A stretch of DNA of 64,000 bases from Rhizobium sp. R635. Lineage in GTDB: Bacteria; Pseudomonadota; Alphaproteobacteria; Rhizobiales; Rhizobiaceae. Under the pieces are notes generated by a model. That model searched no databases and had not been told where the DNA came from. It saw nothing but the letters and a program-made list of their open reading frames with translations. The stretch lies in NCBI RefSeq assembly GCF_002211285.1, contig NZ_LOKX01000017.1:1-64000 (forward strand), given 5' to 3'. Position 1 is the stretch's first letter. Each line of letters begins with the position of its first letter. Positions 16,731 through 25,511 of this stretch are shown piece by piece. Made by a program: the position numbers and the translations under genes.

Positions 16731-17714
16731 ATGCCCCGCTACATTCTCGTCACCGGCGGCGCCGGTTTCATAGGCAGTCATATCTGCAAGGCGCTGTCGC
16801 GCGCCGGCATGGTCCCCGTGACCTACGACAATCTCTCGACGGGGCATGCCGACAGCGTCCGCTGGGGGCCGCTCATTCGCGCCGAACTCGCCGATGCCGC
16901 CGCGCTGCGCCGGACGATGGCGGAGTTTTCTCCGGATTGCGTCATCCATTGCGGCGCCAATGCCTATGTCGGCGAATCCGTCGACATGCCCAGGAAATAT
17001 TACCGCAACAATGTCGTCGGCAGCCTGACGCTGCTCGAAGCCTGCCTCGACCAGGATATCGAGAGGATCGTCTTTTCGAGCAGCTGCGCCACCTATGGCG
17101 TTCCGGCCACGCTGCCGATCCGCGAGGAAAGCCTGCAGCAGCCGGTGAACCCCTATGGCCGCACCAAGCTGATCTTCGAGATGGCGCTCGAGGATTTCGC
17201 TGCCGCCTATGGCATCCGTTTCGCCGCGCTGCGTTATTTCAACGCGGCCGGTGCCGATCCGGACGGGGAGCTTTCCGAGCGTCATTTCCCGGAAACTCAT
17301 CTCATCCCTCGCGCCCTTCTCGCTGCCGCCGGCAAGCTGGAGAGGCTCGATATCTTCGGCACCGACTACGCGACCGAGGACGGGACCTGTGTCCGCGACT
17401 ATGTCCATGTCAGTGATCTCGCGCAGGCGCATCTGGCCGCCGTCAATCATCTGATGGCGGGCGGCAGCTCGCTCAGCGTCAATCTCGGCTCCGGCCGCGG
17501 CACTTCGGTCCGGGAGATTCTCGAAGCGATCCATCGCACGACCGGCCGTGAAGTTCCCGTCCGCTATCGCTCCCGCCGCGTCGGCGATCCGCCGATCCTC
17601 TTTGCCAATACCGCAAGAGCGCAGGCGGAACTCGGCTTCGTGCCGGCTCTTTCGGACATCGATACGATCATCCGCACGGCCGGGCCGACCTTCGGGCTGG
17701 AGGTGAGGGCATGA
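16731..17714 (+). CDS. galE: UDP-glucose/UDP-xylose 4-epimerase (GalE/Uxe type), 327 aa
   Basis: An extended SDR epimerase: NAD motif VTGGAGFIGSHICKAL at the N-terminus, catalytic SSSCATYG and YGRTK, then ALRYFNAAGADPDGE and VRDYVHVSDLAQAH. These are GalE hallmarks. The length is slightly below typical GalE (about 335-340). Next to a UDP-xylose synthase it may act on UDP-xylose to give UDP-arabinose (Uxe) rather than on UDP-glucose; sequence alone does not separate these. The start at 16731 lies one base after the preceding stop, and the stop overlaps the next gene's ATG as ATGA, so translation is coupled through the operon. Confidence 0.85.
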   Translation: MPRYILVTGGAGFIGSHICKALSRAGMVPVTYDNLSTGHADSVRWGPLIRAELADAAALRRTMAEFSPDCVIHCGANAYVGESVDMPRKYYRNNVVGSLTLLEACLDQDIERIVFSSSCATYGVPATLPIREESLQQPVNPYGRTKLIFEMALEDFAAAYGIRFAALRYFNAAGADPDGELSERHFPETHLIPRALLAAAGKLERLDIFGTDYATEDGTCVRDYVHVSDLAQAHLAAVNHLMAGGSSLSVNLGSGRGTSVREILEAIHRTTGREVPVRYRSRRVGDPPILFANTARAQAELGFVPALSDIDTIIRTAGPTFGLEVRA

Positions 17715-19579
17715 GCGATATCTTGCACATCGGCCATGGCATCAAAACCGCCAAGGCCGCCGCCCCGGATATGTTCGATCCCGTCTTCACGGGCTGGAAA
17801 CGCGCCGCTTATGGCTTCGGCATTCTCTGCTGGCTGGCCTCGCTTGGCTATTTCTGGATCTGGTGGTGCCAGTCCGCCCATATCATTTCCTGGACGGCCT
17901 TCGTGCTCATCACATCAGTTCTTGCCTGGATCACGCTCGTGCCGGCTTATTTCATCCTGATCTTCGTCGATGCGAGGACGGTCAGCCCGCTGGCGCGGCT
18001 GCCGCAGGGGCGGGTAGCGATGGTGGTCACCAAGGCGCCGTCCGAACCCTTCGCCGTCGTCCGCACGACGCTTCAGGCGATGCTCAATCAGGTCGGCGTC
18101 GATTTCGATGTCTGGCTGGCCGACGAGGACCCATCGGAGGAAACCCGGCGCTGGTGCGGGGAGCATGGTGTGCTCATCTCCACCCGGAAGGGGGTGGCGG
18201 AATACCACCGCACGAGCTGGCCGCGCCGGACGCGCTGCAAGGAAGGCAACCTCGCCTATTTCTACGACCATTTTGGCTATGCGCGCTACGATTTCGTCGC
18301 TCAGTTCGATGCCGATCACGTGCCGACTCCGACCTATCTCCGGGAAATACTGCGCCCCTTCGCCGATCCTGAGATCGGTTATGTCTCCGCGCCCAGCATC
18401 TGCGACGCCAATGCGGGGACAAGCTGGGCGGCGCGCGGCAGGCTCTATGCAGAGGCGAGCCTGCACGGGTCGCTGCAGACGGGGTATAATAATGGCTGGG
18501 CGCCCCTCTGCATCGGCTCTCATTATGCGGTTCGCACGTCGGCCCTTCGCCAGATCGGCGGCCTCGGCCCCGAGCTTGCGGAAGATCATTCGACGACGCT
18601 CATGATGAATGCCGGCGGCTGGCGCGGCGTGCATGCCGTCGATGCGGTCGCCCATGGCGACGGCCCGGCCAATTTCGCCGATCTGGTCGTCCAGGAATTC
18701 CAGTGGTCGCGCAGCTTGGTCACCATCCTGCTGCAATATTCCCGCCACTATGTCCCACGTCTGCCCTGGCGGTTGAGATTCCAGTTCGTGTTCTCGCAGC
18801 TCTGGTATCCGCTCTTCTCAGCCTTCATGGCCGTGATGTTCCTGCTGCCTGTCGCCGCCTTGCTGACGGGCCATGGTTTCGTCGACGTGACCTATCCGGA
18901 TTTCCTGCTGCATTTCGTGCCGATATCGGTCGTGCTGACACTGTTTGCCTTCTTCTGGCGCGCGACGGGAACCTTCAGGCCGAACAATGCGAAACTGTTC
19001 GGCTGGGAGGGCTTGGCCTTCATCTTCCTGCGCTGGCCTTGGTCGCTCGCCGGCAGCCTTGCCGCCGTTCGCGATCATATCTCCGGTTCCTTCGTCGATT
19101 TTCGCATCACGCCGAAGGGAAAGCAGCAGCAGCGTTGCCTGCCGCTGCGCGTCATCGCGCCCTATATCGGGCTCGCCGGCCTATGCGCCGTCGCCATGTC
19201 GCTCGCCGGCGAGGCCGCAGCCGCCCAGGGCTTTTACGTTTTCGCCGCGATGAACCTTTCGATCTATCTGGCGCTGACGGTGCTGATCGTCGTGCGCCAT
19301 GCGATCGAAAACGATCTGTCGATGCTGCCGCAATCGCGCGGCCTGTGGCTCGCCACCGCCATGGGACTTTCGATCTGCGTTACCGGCGGCATGCAGGTCG
19401 GCAATCATGGCCTGCGCAGCCTCGAGGCGCTTTCCCACGGCCAGACGATCGTCAGTTTCAGTCAAACGCAATTTGCCGTGGCCGGCGCCGGCCTCGGCGG
19501 CGGCAAGACCAGGATCGTGAAGTTCCGGCTCAAATGGAATGGGTTCGGAAACACGGGACGGGCCGAACAGGGTGTGTGA
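17711..19579 (+). CDS. processive family-2 glycosyltransferase (cellulose-synthase-like), 622 aa
   Basis: A membrane beta-glycan synthase. Two transmembrane helices (about 33-85) precede a cytoplasmic GT-A domain with DEDPSEE, metal-binding DADH (D200, D202), a LAEDHST acid motif and QEFQWSRS (Q328-Q331-W332), which fits the QxxRW-type site of processive enzymes. Several transmembrane helices follow (about 370-560). No PilZ domain is present, so direct c-di-GMP activation like BcsA is not expected. The product is unknown; with UDP-xylose synthase, epimerase and a GH26-like hydrolase in the operon, an extracellular arabinose- or hexose-containing glycan is likely. Confidence 0.85.
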   Translation: MSDILHIGHGIKTAKAAAPDMFDPVFTGWKRAAYGFGILCWLASLGYFWIWWCQSAHIISWTAFVLITSVLAWITLVPAYFILIFVDARTVSPLARLPQGRVAMVVTKAPSEPFAVVRTTLQAMLNQVGVDFDVWLADEDPSEETRRWCGEHGVLISTRKGVAEYHRTSWPRRTRCKEGNLAYFYDHFGYARYDFVAQFDADHVPTPTYLREILRPFADPEIGYVSAPSICDANAGTSWAARGRLYAEASLHGSLQTGYNNGWAPLCIGSHYAVRTSALRQIGGLGPELAEDHSTTLMMNAGGWRGVHAVDAVAHGDGPANFADLVVQEFQWSRSLVTILLQYSRHYVPRLPWRLRFQFVFSQLWYPLFSAFMAVMFLLPVAALLTGHGFVDVTYPDFLLHFVPISVVLTLFAFFWRATGTFRPNNAKLFGWEGLAFIFLRWPWSLAGSLAAVRDHISGSFVDFRITPKGKQQQRCLPLRVIAPYIGLAGLCAVAMSLAGEAAAAQGFYVFAAMNLSIYLALTVLIVVRHAIENDLSMLPQSRGLWLATAMGLSICVTGGMQVGNHGLRSLEALSHGQTIVSFSQTQFAVAGAGLGGGKTRIVKFRLKWNGFGNTGRAEQGV

Positions 19580-19616
19580 GCCGGCGGAACCGGCGGGTGT
19601 CGAGAAGGAGAATGTA

Positions 19617-20144
19617 ATGAGTATCGGATCGAGACTATATGGCGCAGCTCTTGCGCTCAGCCTGTGCCTGCCGCTGGCGGCACATGGCGCCGAGGCAGCC
19701 GGGAAGAAGACGCCGGCGCCGACGCCGCTCAGCGCCTTTGAGCTCTATCGGATCTATGGCGACAGGACCTGGGTCTGGAACACCGGCGGCGGCCGCTTTT
19801 TCGACGATGGCCGGCGGTTCGTCGCCTGGACCGACGACAAGGGCAAACAGTCCTTCGCCGAAGGCAAGTGGGTGGTCGACGATCTCGGCCAGCTCTGCAT
19901 GCGCGCCACCTGGACCAATGCCGAGGGTGCGGCCCGCGCCAGCACATGTTTCGGCCACCGCAAGGTCGGCAACACGATCTATCAGCGGCGCCAGCCGGAC
20001 GGCAACTGGTACATTTTCCGTCATGCATCGGTCCAGCAGGACGACGAGTTCCGCAAGCTCGTTCCCATCGATACCGTCAGCGCGAAAGCGCGTGACCTGA
20101 AGCAGGTCCTGGCGAACCAGGAAGTAGCCCGAAAAGGAGGGTGA
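19617..20144 (+). CDS. DUF995-family exported protein, 175 aa
   Basis: An N-terminal signal peptide (LYGAALALSLCLPLAAHGAEA) directs export. The body matches the DUF995 pattern: ELYRIYGDRTWVWNTGGGRF, a central GKWVVDDLGQLCMRATW, and CFGHRK then GNWYIFRH. Two cysteines lie in the core. The start at 19617 follows GAAGGAGA; an upstream in-frame ATG at 19539 would overlap the previous gene and mask the signal peptide. DUF995 members recur next to rhizobial polysaccharide genes, suggesting a periplasmic role in glycan assembly or export, but the activity is unknown. Confidence 0.8.
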   Translation: MSIGSRLYGAALALSLCLPLAAHGAEAAGKKTPAPTPLSAFELYRIYGDRTWVWNTGGGRFFDDGRRFVAWTDDKGKQSFAEGKWVVDDLGQLCMRATWTNAEGAARASTCFGHRKVGNTIYQRRQPDGNWYIFRHASVQQDDEFRKLVPIDTVSAKARDLKQVLANQEVARKGG

Positions 20145-20147
20145 GCC

Positions 20148-21119
20148 ATGAAGAAGCTGATGAACAAAAACCTCTCGACCGCCGCGATCGCGCTGCTTTT
20201 CTTATGCGTTGCGGATCTGCCGGGCCGAAGCGAGGTGCAATATGCGGGCATTGCCCCGAACCCGGCGGCGAACGTGCGCACGATCCTCGACAAACGCCCC
20301 GTCCTTCATGGCGACGGCATCAAGTTCGGCGCCTACGATCCGCACGGCGATTTCGGCGGGCAGTCGAATGTCTCGACCGAAGCCCTGTTCCTGCCGTGGG
20401 AGGACGTCGACCTGGAGACGCTGCGTGTCGCCGACGCCTATGCGCTGGCCAGGGGCCGCAACCTGCTGATCACGGTGGAGCCGTGGTCCTGGGACGTCGA
20501 GTGGCGGTTGAGCTCCGCCCAGCTTCGCGCAAAGGTTCTGCGCGGCGACTACGATGTCAACATGCGGGCGATCGCGCAGATGATATCCCAGCTGAAAAGC
20601 CCGGTGATCGTCCGCTGGGGGCAGGAGATGGAAGACAAATCCGGCCGGTTTTCCTGGGCCGGCTGGAGCCCGCAGGACTACATCGCGGCCTACAGGCGGA
20701 TGATGGACATCGTCCGCGAGGAAGCGCCCGGTACCCAGGTCATGTGGTCGCCGAAGGGTGAGCCTGGCCTGCAGGACTACTATCCCGGCGACGATTATGT
20801 GGATCTCGTCGGACTCTCGGTCTTCGGGCTGGAGCGCTACGATGAGCTCGCTTACAGCAAGCATCGGACATTCTCCGAAGCGCTGAAGCAGGGCTATGAT
20901 CTCGTCGCCGGCTACGGAAAGCCGATCTGGGTGGCGGAACTCGGCTACCAGGGCGGCGACGCCTATATGAAGCCCTGGATGGAAACCGCGACGCTGAAGC
21001 AGAGCGCCTTCCCGAACCTGCAGGAAGTCGTCTATTTCAACGACCGCGACGTGCATGCCTGGCCGTTCGATCTCGGCCGGCCCGACTGGCGTGTGGTCGA
21101 AAGCCTGGCGGCCAACTGA
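20148..21119 (+). CDS. GH26-like glycoside hydrolase, exported, 323 aa
   Basis: A signal peptide (STAAIALLFLCVADLPGRSE) is followed by a TIM-barrel hydrolase. RWGQEME places a general acid/base at E160, and WVAELGYQ places a nucleophile at E264; the spacing and motifs match GH26 (beta-mannanase, beta-1,3-1,4-glucanase and related activities). WAGWSPQDYIAAYRRMMDIV is also typical of the family. The gene starts three bases after the DUF995 gene and ends the operon. Such hydrolases in synthase operons usually trim or release the nascent glycan in the periplasm, like the cellulase partner of cellulose synthase. Substrate not determinable here. Confidence 0.8.
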   Translation: MKKLMNKNLSTAAIALLFLCVADLPGRSEVQYAGIAPNPAANVRTILDKRPVLHGDGIKFGAYDPHGDFGGQSNVSTEALFLPWEDVDLETLRVADAYALARGRNLLITVEPWSWDVEWRLSSAQLRAKVLRGDYDVNMRAIAQMISQLKSPVIVRWGQEMEDKSGRFSWAGWSPQDYIAAYRRMMDIVREEAPGTQVMWSPKGEPGLQDYYPGDDYVDLVGLSVFGLERYDELAYSKHRTFSEALKQGYDLVAGYGKPIWVAELGYQGGDAYMKPWMETATLKQSAFPNLQEVVYFNDRDVHAWPFDLGRPDWRVVESLAAN

Positions 21120-21137
21120 TCATCGCTCAAAACGGAA

Positions 21138-21162
21138 AGGCCCGCCGGGGTTTTGCGGGCCT
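21138..21162 (-). terminator. shared terminator between convergent genes
   Basis: AGGCCCGC (21138-21145) pairs with GCGGGCCT (21155-21162). On the minus strand the stem is followed by TTCCGTTTT, so it best serves the solute-binding protein gene ending at 21186. On the plus strand the tail is CTCCTCTC, so it may also end the polysaccharide operon weakly. Confidence 0.7.
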
Positions 21163-21185
21163 CTCCTCTCATATCAGGTAACCGA

Positions 21186-22472
21186 TCATCCTTTGATCGT
21201 TGCCTTACCCTCTTCGACGAGCCGGGTCGCCGCCTCGGCGGGCGAGGTCCGTTCGAAGGCGAGTTCGTCGCAGATCGGGCGCAGCACCCGCTGGTCGAAC
21301 TGGGTCGCGCCCATCGGCACCGGCGGCGGATATTCGCCGACCTGATCCTTGAGCAGGTTGACGTATTTGACCGTTTCCTGCTCCGTCGGGTTGAGCTGCG
21401 GCAGGATGGCTTCACGCACCGTCGGCGACATCGGAACGCCGCGCTCGACGCCGAGAATCTTGCCGGCCTCGACATCGTTGACGAAGAAATCGATGAATTT
21501 CGCGGCCGCTTCACCGTTCTTCGTCGTGGCGCCGACGCTCCAGATCAGCGCCGGACGATAATAGTGGCCGGAGGGGCCGCCCTTCTTCTCGCGCGGCAGC
21601 ATGGTGATGCCGAGTTTGTTCTTGATGATCAGCTGATAGCCGACCATTTGGTTGGAATAGGCCATGCCGATCACCGATTTGCCGAGACCGAGGCAATTGG
21701 TGTCGATGGTGTTCTGATCGAGCGTCTGCACGTCGGCGGCAACCGTGCCGCCCGCCTTGCGCAGCTTCTCCCAATAGTCGAACCATTCCGTCGCATCGTC
21801 AGCCGTGAAGCCGAGACCGACGCTTTCCCTGGCGAAGAGGCTTTTGCCGCGCTGGCGCAGCCAGGCGTCGAACACATAGGCGTAGCGCGCCGCATAGGGG
21901 CCGCCGCCCTTGCCGGAGGACTTGGCGAGTTCTACCGCAAGCTTGGCATATTCGTCCCACGTCAGGTCGGGTGTCGGCAGAGGAATGCCTGCCTTTTCGA
22001 ATTCGACCGTGTCGAAGAACATTGAAAACGAGTTGAGACCGAGGCCGACCCCATAGAGTTTGCCGTCGATCGTGGTCAGTTTCAGCATGTCGGCGCCGAA
22101 GCTGTCGACCTTCAGCGTGGAAGGGACGAATTCATCGAGCGGCAGGCAGGCGCCGCGCTTCGAATAGTCGGAGATCGTCCCTGGCTCGAGCTGCAAAATA
22201 TCCGGGATCGCGCGGCCGGCCATCTGTGTTGCGAGCTTCGTCCAGTAGCCGTCGCCCGAAAGCGATTCACCGACGATCGTGACGCCTGATGTCTTCGATT
22301 GATAGAGCTTGGCGACATCGAGCGTGCGCTTGGCGCGGTCGTTGGATCCCCACCACATGGCGCGCAGCTGGGCGTCCTCGGCAAAGGCCGGAACGGCGCT
22401 TCCCGCGCCGAAGGCAAGGCCGGCGGCCGCACCGGCTGAACCCATCAGGAATGAACGGCGAGTGACCTGCAT
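21186..22472 (-). CDS. ABC transporter sugar-binding protein, Tat-type signal, 428 aa
   Basis: A periplasmic family-1 solute-binding protein. The N-terminus QVTRRSFLMGSAGAAAGLAF carries a twin-arginine signal. The mature part has the typical WWGSNDRAKRTLD start and NTVEFEKAG-type hinge patterns (FDTVEFEKAGIPLPTPDLTW). The start at 22472 has AAGGAGG five bases upstream. It is clearly paralogous to the protein at 32045-33331. No permease or ATPase gene lies beside it, so it is an orphan receptor that may use the importer at 33338-37377. It is divergent from the LacI regulator, with the candidate operators between them. Confidence 0.88.
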   Translation of the reverse strand: MQVTRRSFLMGSAGAAAGLAFGAGSAVPAFAEDAQLRAMWWGSNDRAKRTLDVAKLYQSKTSGVTIVGESLSGDGYWTKLATQMAGRAIPDILQLEPGTISDYSKRGACLPLDEFVPSTLKVDSFGADMLKLTTIDGKLYGVGLGLNSFSMFFDTVEFEKAGIPLPTPDLTWDEYAKLAVELAKSSGKGGGPYAARYAYVFDAWLRQRGKSLFARESVGLGFTADDATEWFDYWEKLRKAGGTVAADVQTLDQNTIDTNCLGLGKSVIGMAYSNQMVGYQLIIKNKLGITMLPREKKGGPSGHYYRPALIWSVGATTKNGEAAAKFIDFFVNDVEAGKILGVERGVPMSPTVREAILPQLNPTEQETVKYVNLLKDQVGEYPPPVPMGATQFDQRVLRPICDELAFERTSPAEAATRLVEEGKATIKG

Positions 22473-22561
22473 GATATCCTCCTTGTTCCCAATATGCCCT
22501 CTGCCATCCTCCAACGGCGTGCCGGGGCATTTCGGCGGATAGAGTACGCAAAAATATTTCT

Positions 22562-22612
22562 AATGCAAGAAATAATGAATATCTTGCAAATTTGCATTAT
22601 TTGCATAATGCT
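22562..22612. promoter_or_regulatory. cluster of inverted repeats, candidate LacI-family operators
   Basis: Three overlapping inverted repeats lie just before the LacI gene: TGCAAG-N13-CTTGCA (22564-22588), the perfect 12-base palindrome TGCAAATTTGCA (22585-22596), and GCATTAT-N4-ATAATGC (22594-22611). LacI-family operators are often AT-rich palindromes with central symmetry like these. Their place between divergent genes suggests control of both the regulator and the solute-binding protein gene. Confidence 0.6.
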
Positions 22613-22618
22613 TGCCCC

Positions 22619-23665
22619 ATGAACGATCAGAAAATCAGACGGCCGCGTCAGGCCGATATCGCCACGCTCGCCGGCGTCTCCGTTTCCACGGTATCACGCG
22701 TGCTTGCCAATGAACCCGGCATCAGCGAAGCGGTCCGCCGCCACATCCTGCAGGTGGCGGCCGAGCACGGCTATCCGATCAAATCCGCCACTGACGCCGT
22801 TGCCGGCGGGCTGGCGCTGATTGCCAGCGACGGCGTCACGGGCGGGCTCAGCGTCTTTTACGAAGCGATCGTCGAGGGCTTGCGCGCCGGGGCTGCCGAG
22901 GCGGGCATGCCCTTTGAAATCCGGCTGGTCCGTGAGGATCGCACAACGCCGGACGCCGTGCGCGAAGCCATGCTGTCCGCTGGCGCCGAAGGCCTGTTTC
23001 TCGTCGGCATCGATCCGAACGAAAGGCTGCGCGACTGGCTGAAAACCAGCGTGACGCCGACCGTTCTCGTCAACGGCACCGATCCCCAAATGCAGTTCGA
23101 CGGCGTTTCTCCGGCTAACTTCTTCGGCGCCTATGAGGCGACCGGCCGGCTGACGAAAGCCGGCCATCGCCGGATACTGCATCTGACCGCCTCCCACCGA
23201 CATACGATCCGTGAGCGTATCCGTGGTTTCGAAGCGGCGATCGCCGCCGTGCCGGGCGCTGAGGGCCGGCTCGTGCCCCTGGTTCTTCAGGGGAGCCCGA
23301 GCCGCGAGGCGCATGAGCGCACGGCTGCGATCCTTGCCGAGGATGCCGGCTTCACCGCCGCCTTCTGCATGAATGATTTCATCGCCGTCGGCGTGCTCGA
23401 GGCCGCCACCGAGGCCGGCCTGCGCGTGCCGGAGGACTTCGCGATCGTCGGCTTCGACGATCTGCCCTGCGCATTGATGACCAATCCGCGGCTTTCCACC
23501 ATGCGCGTCGACCGCGCCGCTCTTGGGCGCGAGGCTGTCTCACTGATGCTGTCCCGATTCCGCAGCAGGACGGCCGCGGCGCGCCACATCTGCCAGGCGG
23601 TCGTTCCCGTTCCAGGGGGAACCGTTCCGAATGCCGAACCCGTGAGAGATGCCGATGACCTATGA
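22619..23665 (+). CDS. LacI-family transcriptional regulator, 348 aa
   Basis: The N-terminal HTH is RQADIATLAGVSVSTVSRVL followed by the hinge region (SEAVRRHILQVAAEHGYP). The rest is a periplasmic-binding-protein-like sensor domain (ALIASDGV, FYEAIVEGLRAGA, CMNDFIAVGVLEAATEAGLR, IVGFDDLPCALMTNPRLSTM), typical for binding a sugar or sugar acid. ATG 22619 is chosen because the HTH then starts at the normal distance; upstream in-frame TTG would read through the operator region. There is no obvious Shine-Dalgarno sequence. Its 3' end overlaps the DUF2264 gene, so the regulator heads a three-gene operon. Confidence 0.9.
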   Translation: MNDQKIRRPRQADIATLAGVSVSTVSRVLANEPGISEAVRRHILQVAAEHGYPIKSATDAVAGGLALIASDGVTGGLSVFYEAIVEGLRAGAAEAGMPFEIRLVREDRTTPDAVREAMLSAGAEGLFLVGIDPNERLRDWLKTSVTPTVLVNGTDPQMQFDGVSPANFFGAYEATGRLTKAGHRRILHLTASHRHTIRERIRGFEAAIAAVPGAEGRLVPLVLQGSPSREAHERTAAILAEDAGFTAAFCMNDFIAVGVLEAATEAGLRVPEDFAIVGFDDLPCALMTNPRLSTMRVDRAALGREAVSLMLSRFRSRTAAARHICQAVVPVPGGTVPNAEPVRDADDL

Positions 23666-25511
23666 TCCCGCCAGCGCCAACCCGCTTGCCGGCAATCCGC
23701 TGGAAACCCGCGCCGATATGAGCCGGGCCCTGCTTTCGCTCTTCGACCCGCTGCTTGCCAGTTTCTCCGAGGGAAATGCCCGCGTCAGGCTCAATGGCGC
23801 CGCCGCCCATTTCGACCGTGCGGCGGCCGATCTCGAAGGTTTTGCCCGTCCGCTCTGGGGATTGGCGCCGTTCGGCGCTGGCGGCGGAGAATTTGCCCAT
23901 TGGCATCGTTTCGCCGAAGGCCTCGCAAACGGCACCGATCCCGCCCATCCCGAATATTGGGGAACGGTCAATGGCCGCGACCAGCGGATGGTCGAGCTCG
24001 CCGCTCTCGGGTTTGCCCTGGCGCTGGTGCCGGAAAAGATCTGGGAACCGCTCGATGCACGCGCTCGCGGCAATGTCGTCGCCTATCTCAAGCATGCCAG
24101 GCAGTTCGACTATGCCGACAACAACTGGAAATTCTTCCGCATCTTCGTCGATATCGCTCTGGATCGCCTCGGCGCCGATTTCGACCGCAGCCTGACGCGG
24201 CGATATCTGCAGGAGCTCGAAGGCTTCTATATCGGCGACGGCTGGTATCGCGACGGAAACGTGCGCCGCGTCGATCACTACATTCCCTTCGCCATGCATT
24301 TCTACGGGCTGATCTATTCAAAGCTCGTCGACGACGATTATGCGAAACGCTACCGCGAGCGCGCGATCCTCTTCGCCCGGGATTTCCGCCACTGGTTTGC
24401 CGCCGACGGCGCGACGATCCCTTTCGGCCGCAGCCTGACCTATCGCTTCGCCTGCGCCGGCTTCTGGTCGGCACTCGCCTTTGCCGATGTCGAGGCTCTG
24501 CCCTGGGGCGAGGTCAAGCATCTCTGCCTGCAGCATCTGCGCTGGTGGAGGGACAAGCCGATTGCCGATCGCGATGGCGTTCTGTCGATCGGTTTCGGCT
24601 ACCCGAACCTGTTGATGTCGGAGAGCTACAATTCCGCCGGCTCGCCCTATTGGGCTCTCAAGGCCTTTCTGCCGCTCGCAATCGCTGGGGATCATCCCTT
24701 CTGGACCGCCAGCGAGAAGGCGCCGGAGCCGGCGCCCGAGGTCGTTCCCCAGCGTCATCCCGGCATGGTTCTGATGCGGGCGGGCGGCGATGTCGTGGCG
24801 CTGTCATCAGGCCAGGAAAACCTGCAGATGCGTTTCGGCACCGAGAAATACGCAAAATTCGCATATTCGGCCCGGTACGGCTTCAGTGTGGAGTCCGATG
24901 AACGCGGCTTTGCGCTGGCCGCCTTCGATTCCATGCTGGCCTTCAGCGATGACGGCCTGCACTACCGCGTGCGTGAAACGAATGAGGAGGCCCGGCTCGC
25001 GGGTGATGTGCTTCATTCGAAATGGTCGCCCTTCCCCGATACCGAAGTCGAAACCTGGCTCGTACCCGCTGCCCCCTGGCATATCCGCCTCCACCGGATC
25101 AGGTCGGGCCGGCCGTTGCGGATTGCCGAAGGCGGCTTTGCCATCGGCCGCCGCGACTTCGAGCAGGATAGGCTGTCGGCCTCGGAGGGGGCAGCCTATG
25201 CGATCGGCGAAGCTGATTTCACCGGCATTCTCGACCTCGGCTCCTCGGTCAAACGTGCCGGACTTGCCCAAAAGGCCCAGCCCAACACCAATGTGATCGT
25301 CGCCAAGACCATCGTGCCGCAACTGCGCGGTCAGATTCCGGCCGGTGAAACCATCCTGGTGACGGCGGTGTTGGCGCTCGACGATCCCGCCGCCGTTTCA
25401 TCCGCCTGGACGCGGCCGCCGAAAGCGCCTGATATTGCGGCGCTGGAGGCCCTGGTGCGGGAAAAGGGCGTGACCGTCAGCGCCATCGAAGCGCCGGGTC
25501 AGATGCCATGA
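23649..25511 (+). CDS. DUF2264-family protein, probable glycoside hydrolase, 620 aa
   Basis: The full length matches DUF2264 proteins: an N-terminal (alpha/alpha) toroid-like half with GGGEFAHWHRFAEGLANGTD, DYADNNWKFFRIFVD and IGDGWYRDGNVRRVDHYIPF, and a C-terminal beta-rich half. There is no signal peptide, so it works in the cytoplasm on an imported substrate. Some DUF2264 proteins have been described as glucuronidases (GH154, from memory), which would fit the uronate genes uxaC-uxuB further on. The gene overlaps the LacI gene by 17 bases and the next gene by four; a second ATG at 23655 is also possible. Confidence 0.75.
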   Translation: MPMTYDPASANPLAGNPLETRADMSRALLSLFDPLLASFSEGNARVRLNGAAAHFDRAAADLEGFARPLWGLAPFGAGGGEFAHWHRFAEGLANGTDPAHPEYWGTVNGRDQRMVELAALGFALALVPEKIWEPLDARARGNVVAYLKHARQFDYADNNWKFFRIFVDIALDRLGADFDRSLTRRYLQELEGFYIGDGWYRDGNVRRVDHYIPFAMHFYGLIYSKLVDDDYAKRYRERAILFARDFRHWFAADGATIPFGRSLTYRFACAGFWSALAFADVEALPWGEVKHLCLQHLRWWRDKPIADRDGVLSIGFGYPNLLMSESYNSAGSPYWALKAFLPLAIAGDHPFWTASEKAPEPAPEVVPQRHPGMVLMRAGGDVVALSSGQENLQMRFGTEKYAKFAYSARYGFSVESDERGFALAAFDSMLAFSDDGLHYRVRETNEEARLAGDVLHSKWSPFPDTEVETWLVPAAPWHIRLHRIRSGRPLRIAEGGFAIGRRDFEQDRLSASEGAAYAIGEADFTGILDLGSSVKRAGLAQKAQPNTNVIVAKTIVPQLRGQIPAGETILVTAVLALDDPAAVSSAWTRPPKAPDIAALEALVREKGVTVSAIEAPGQMP

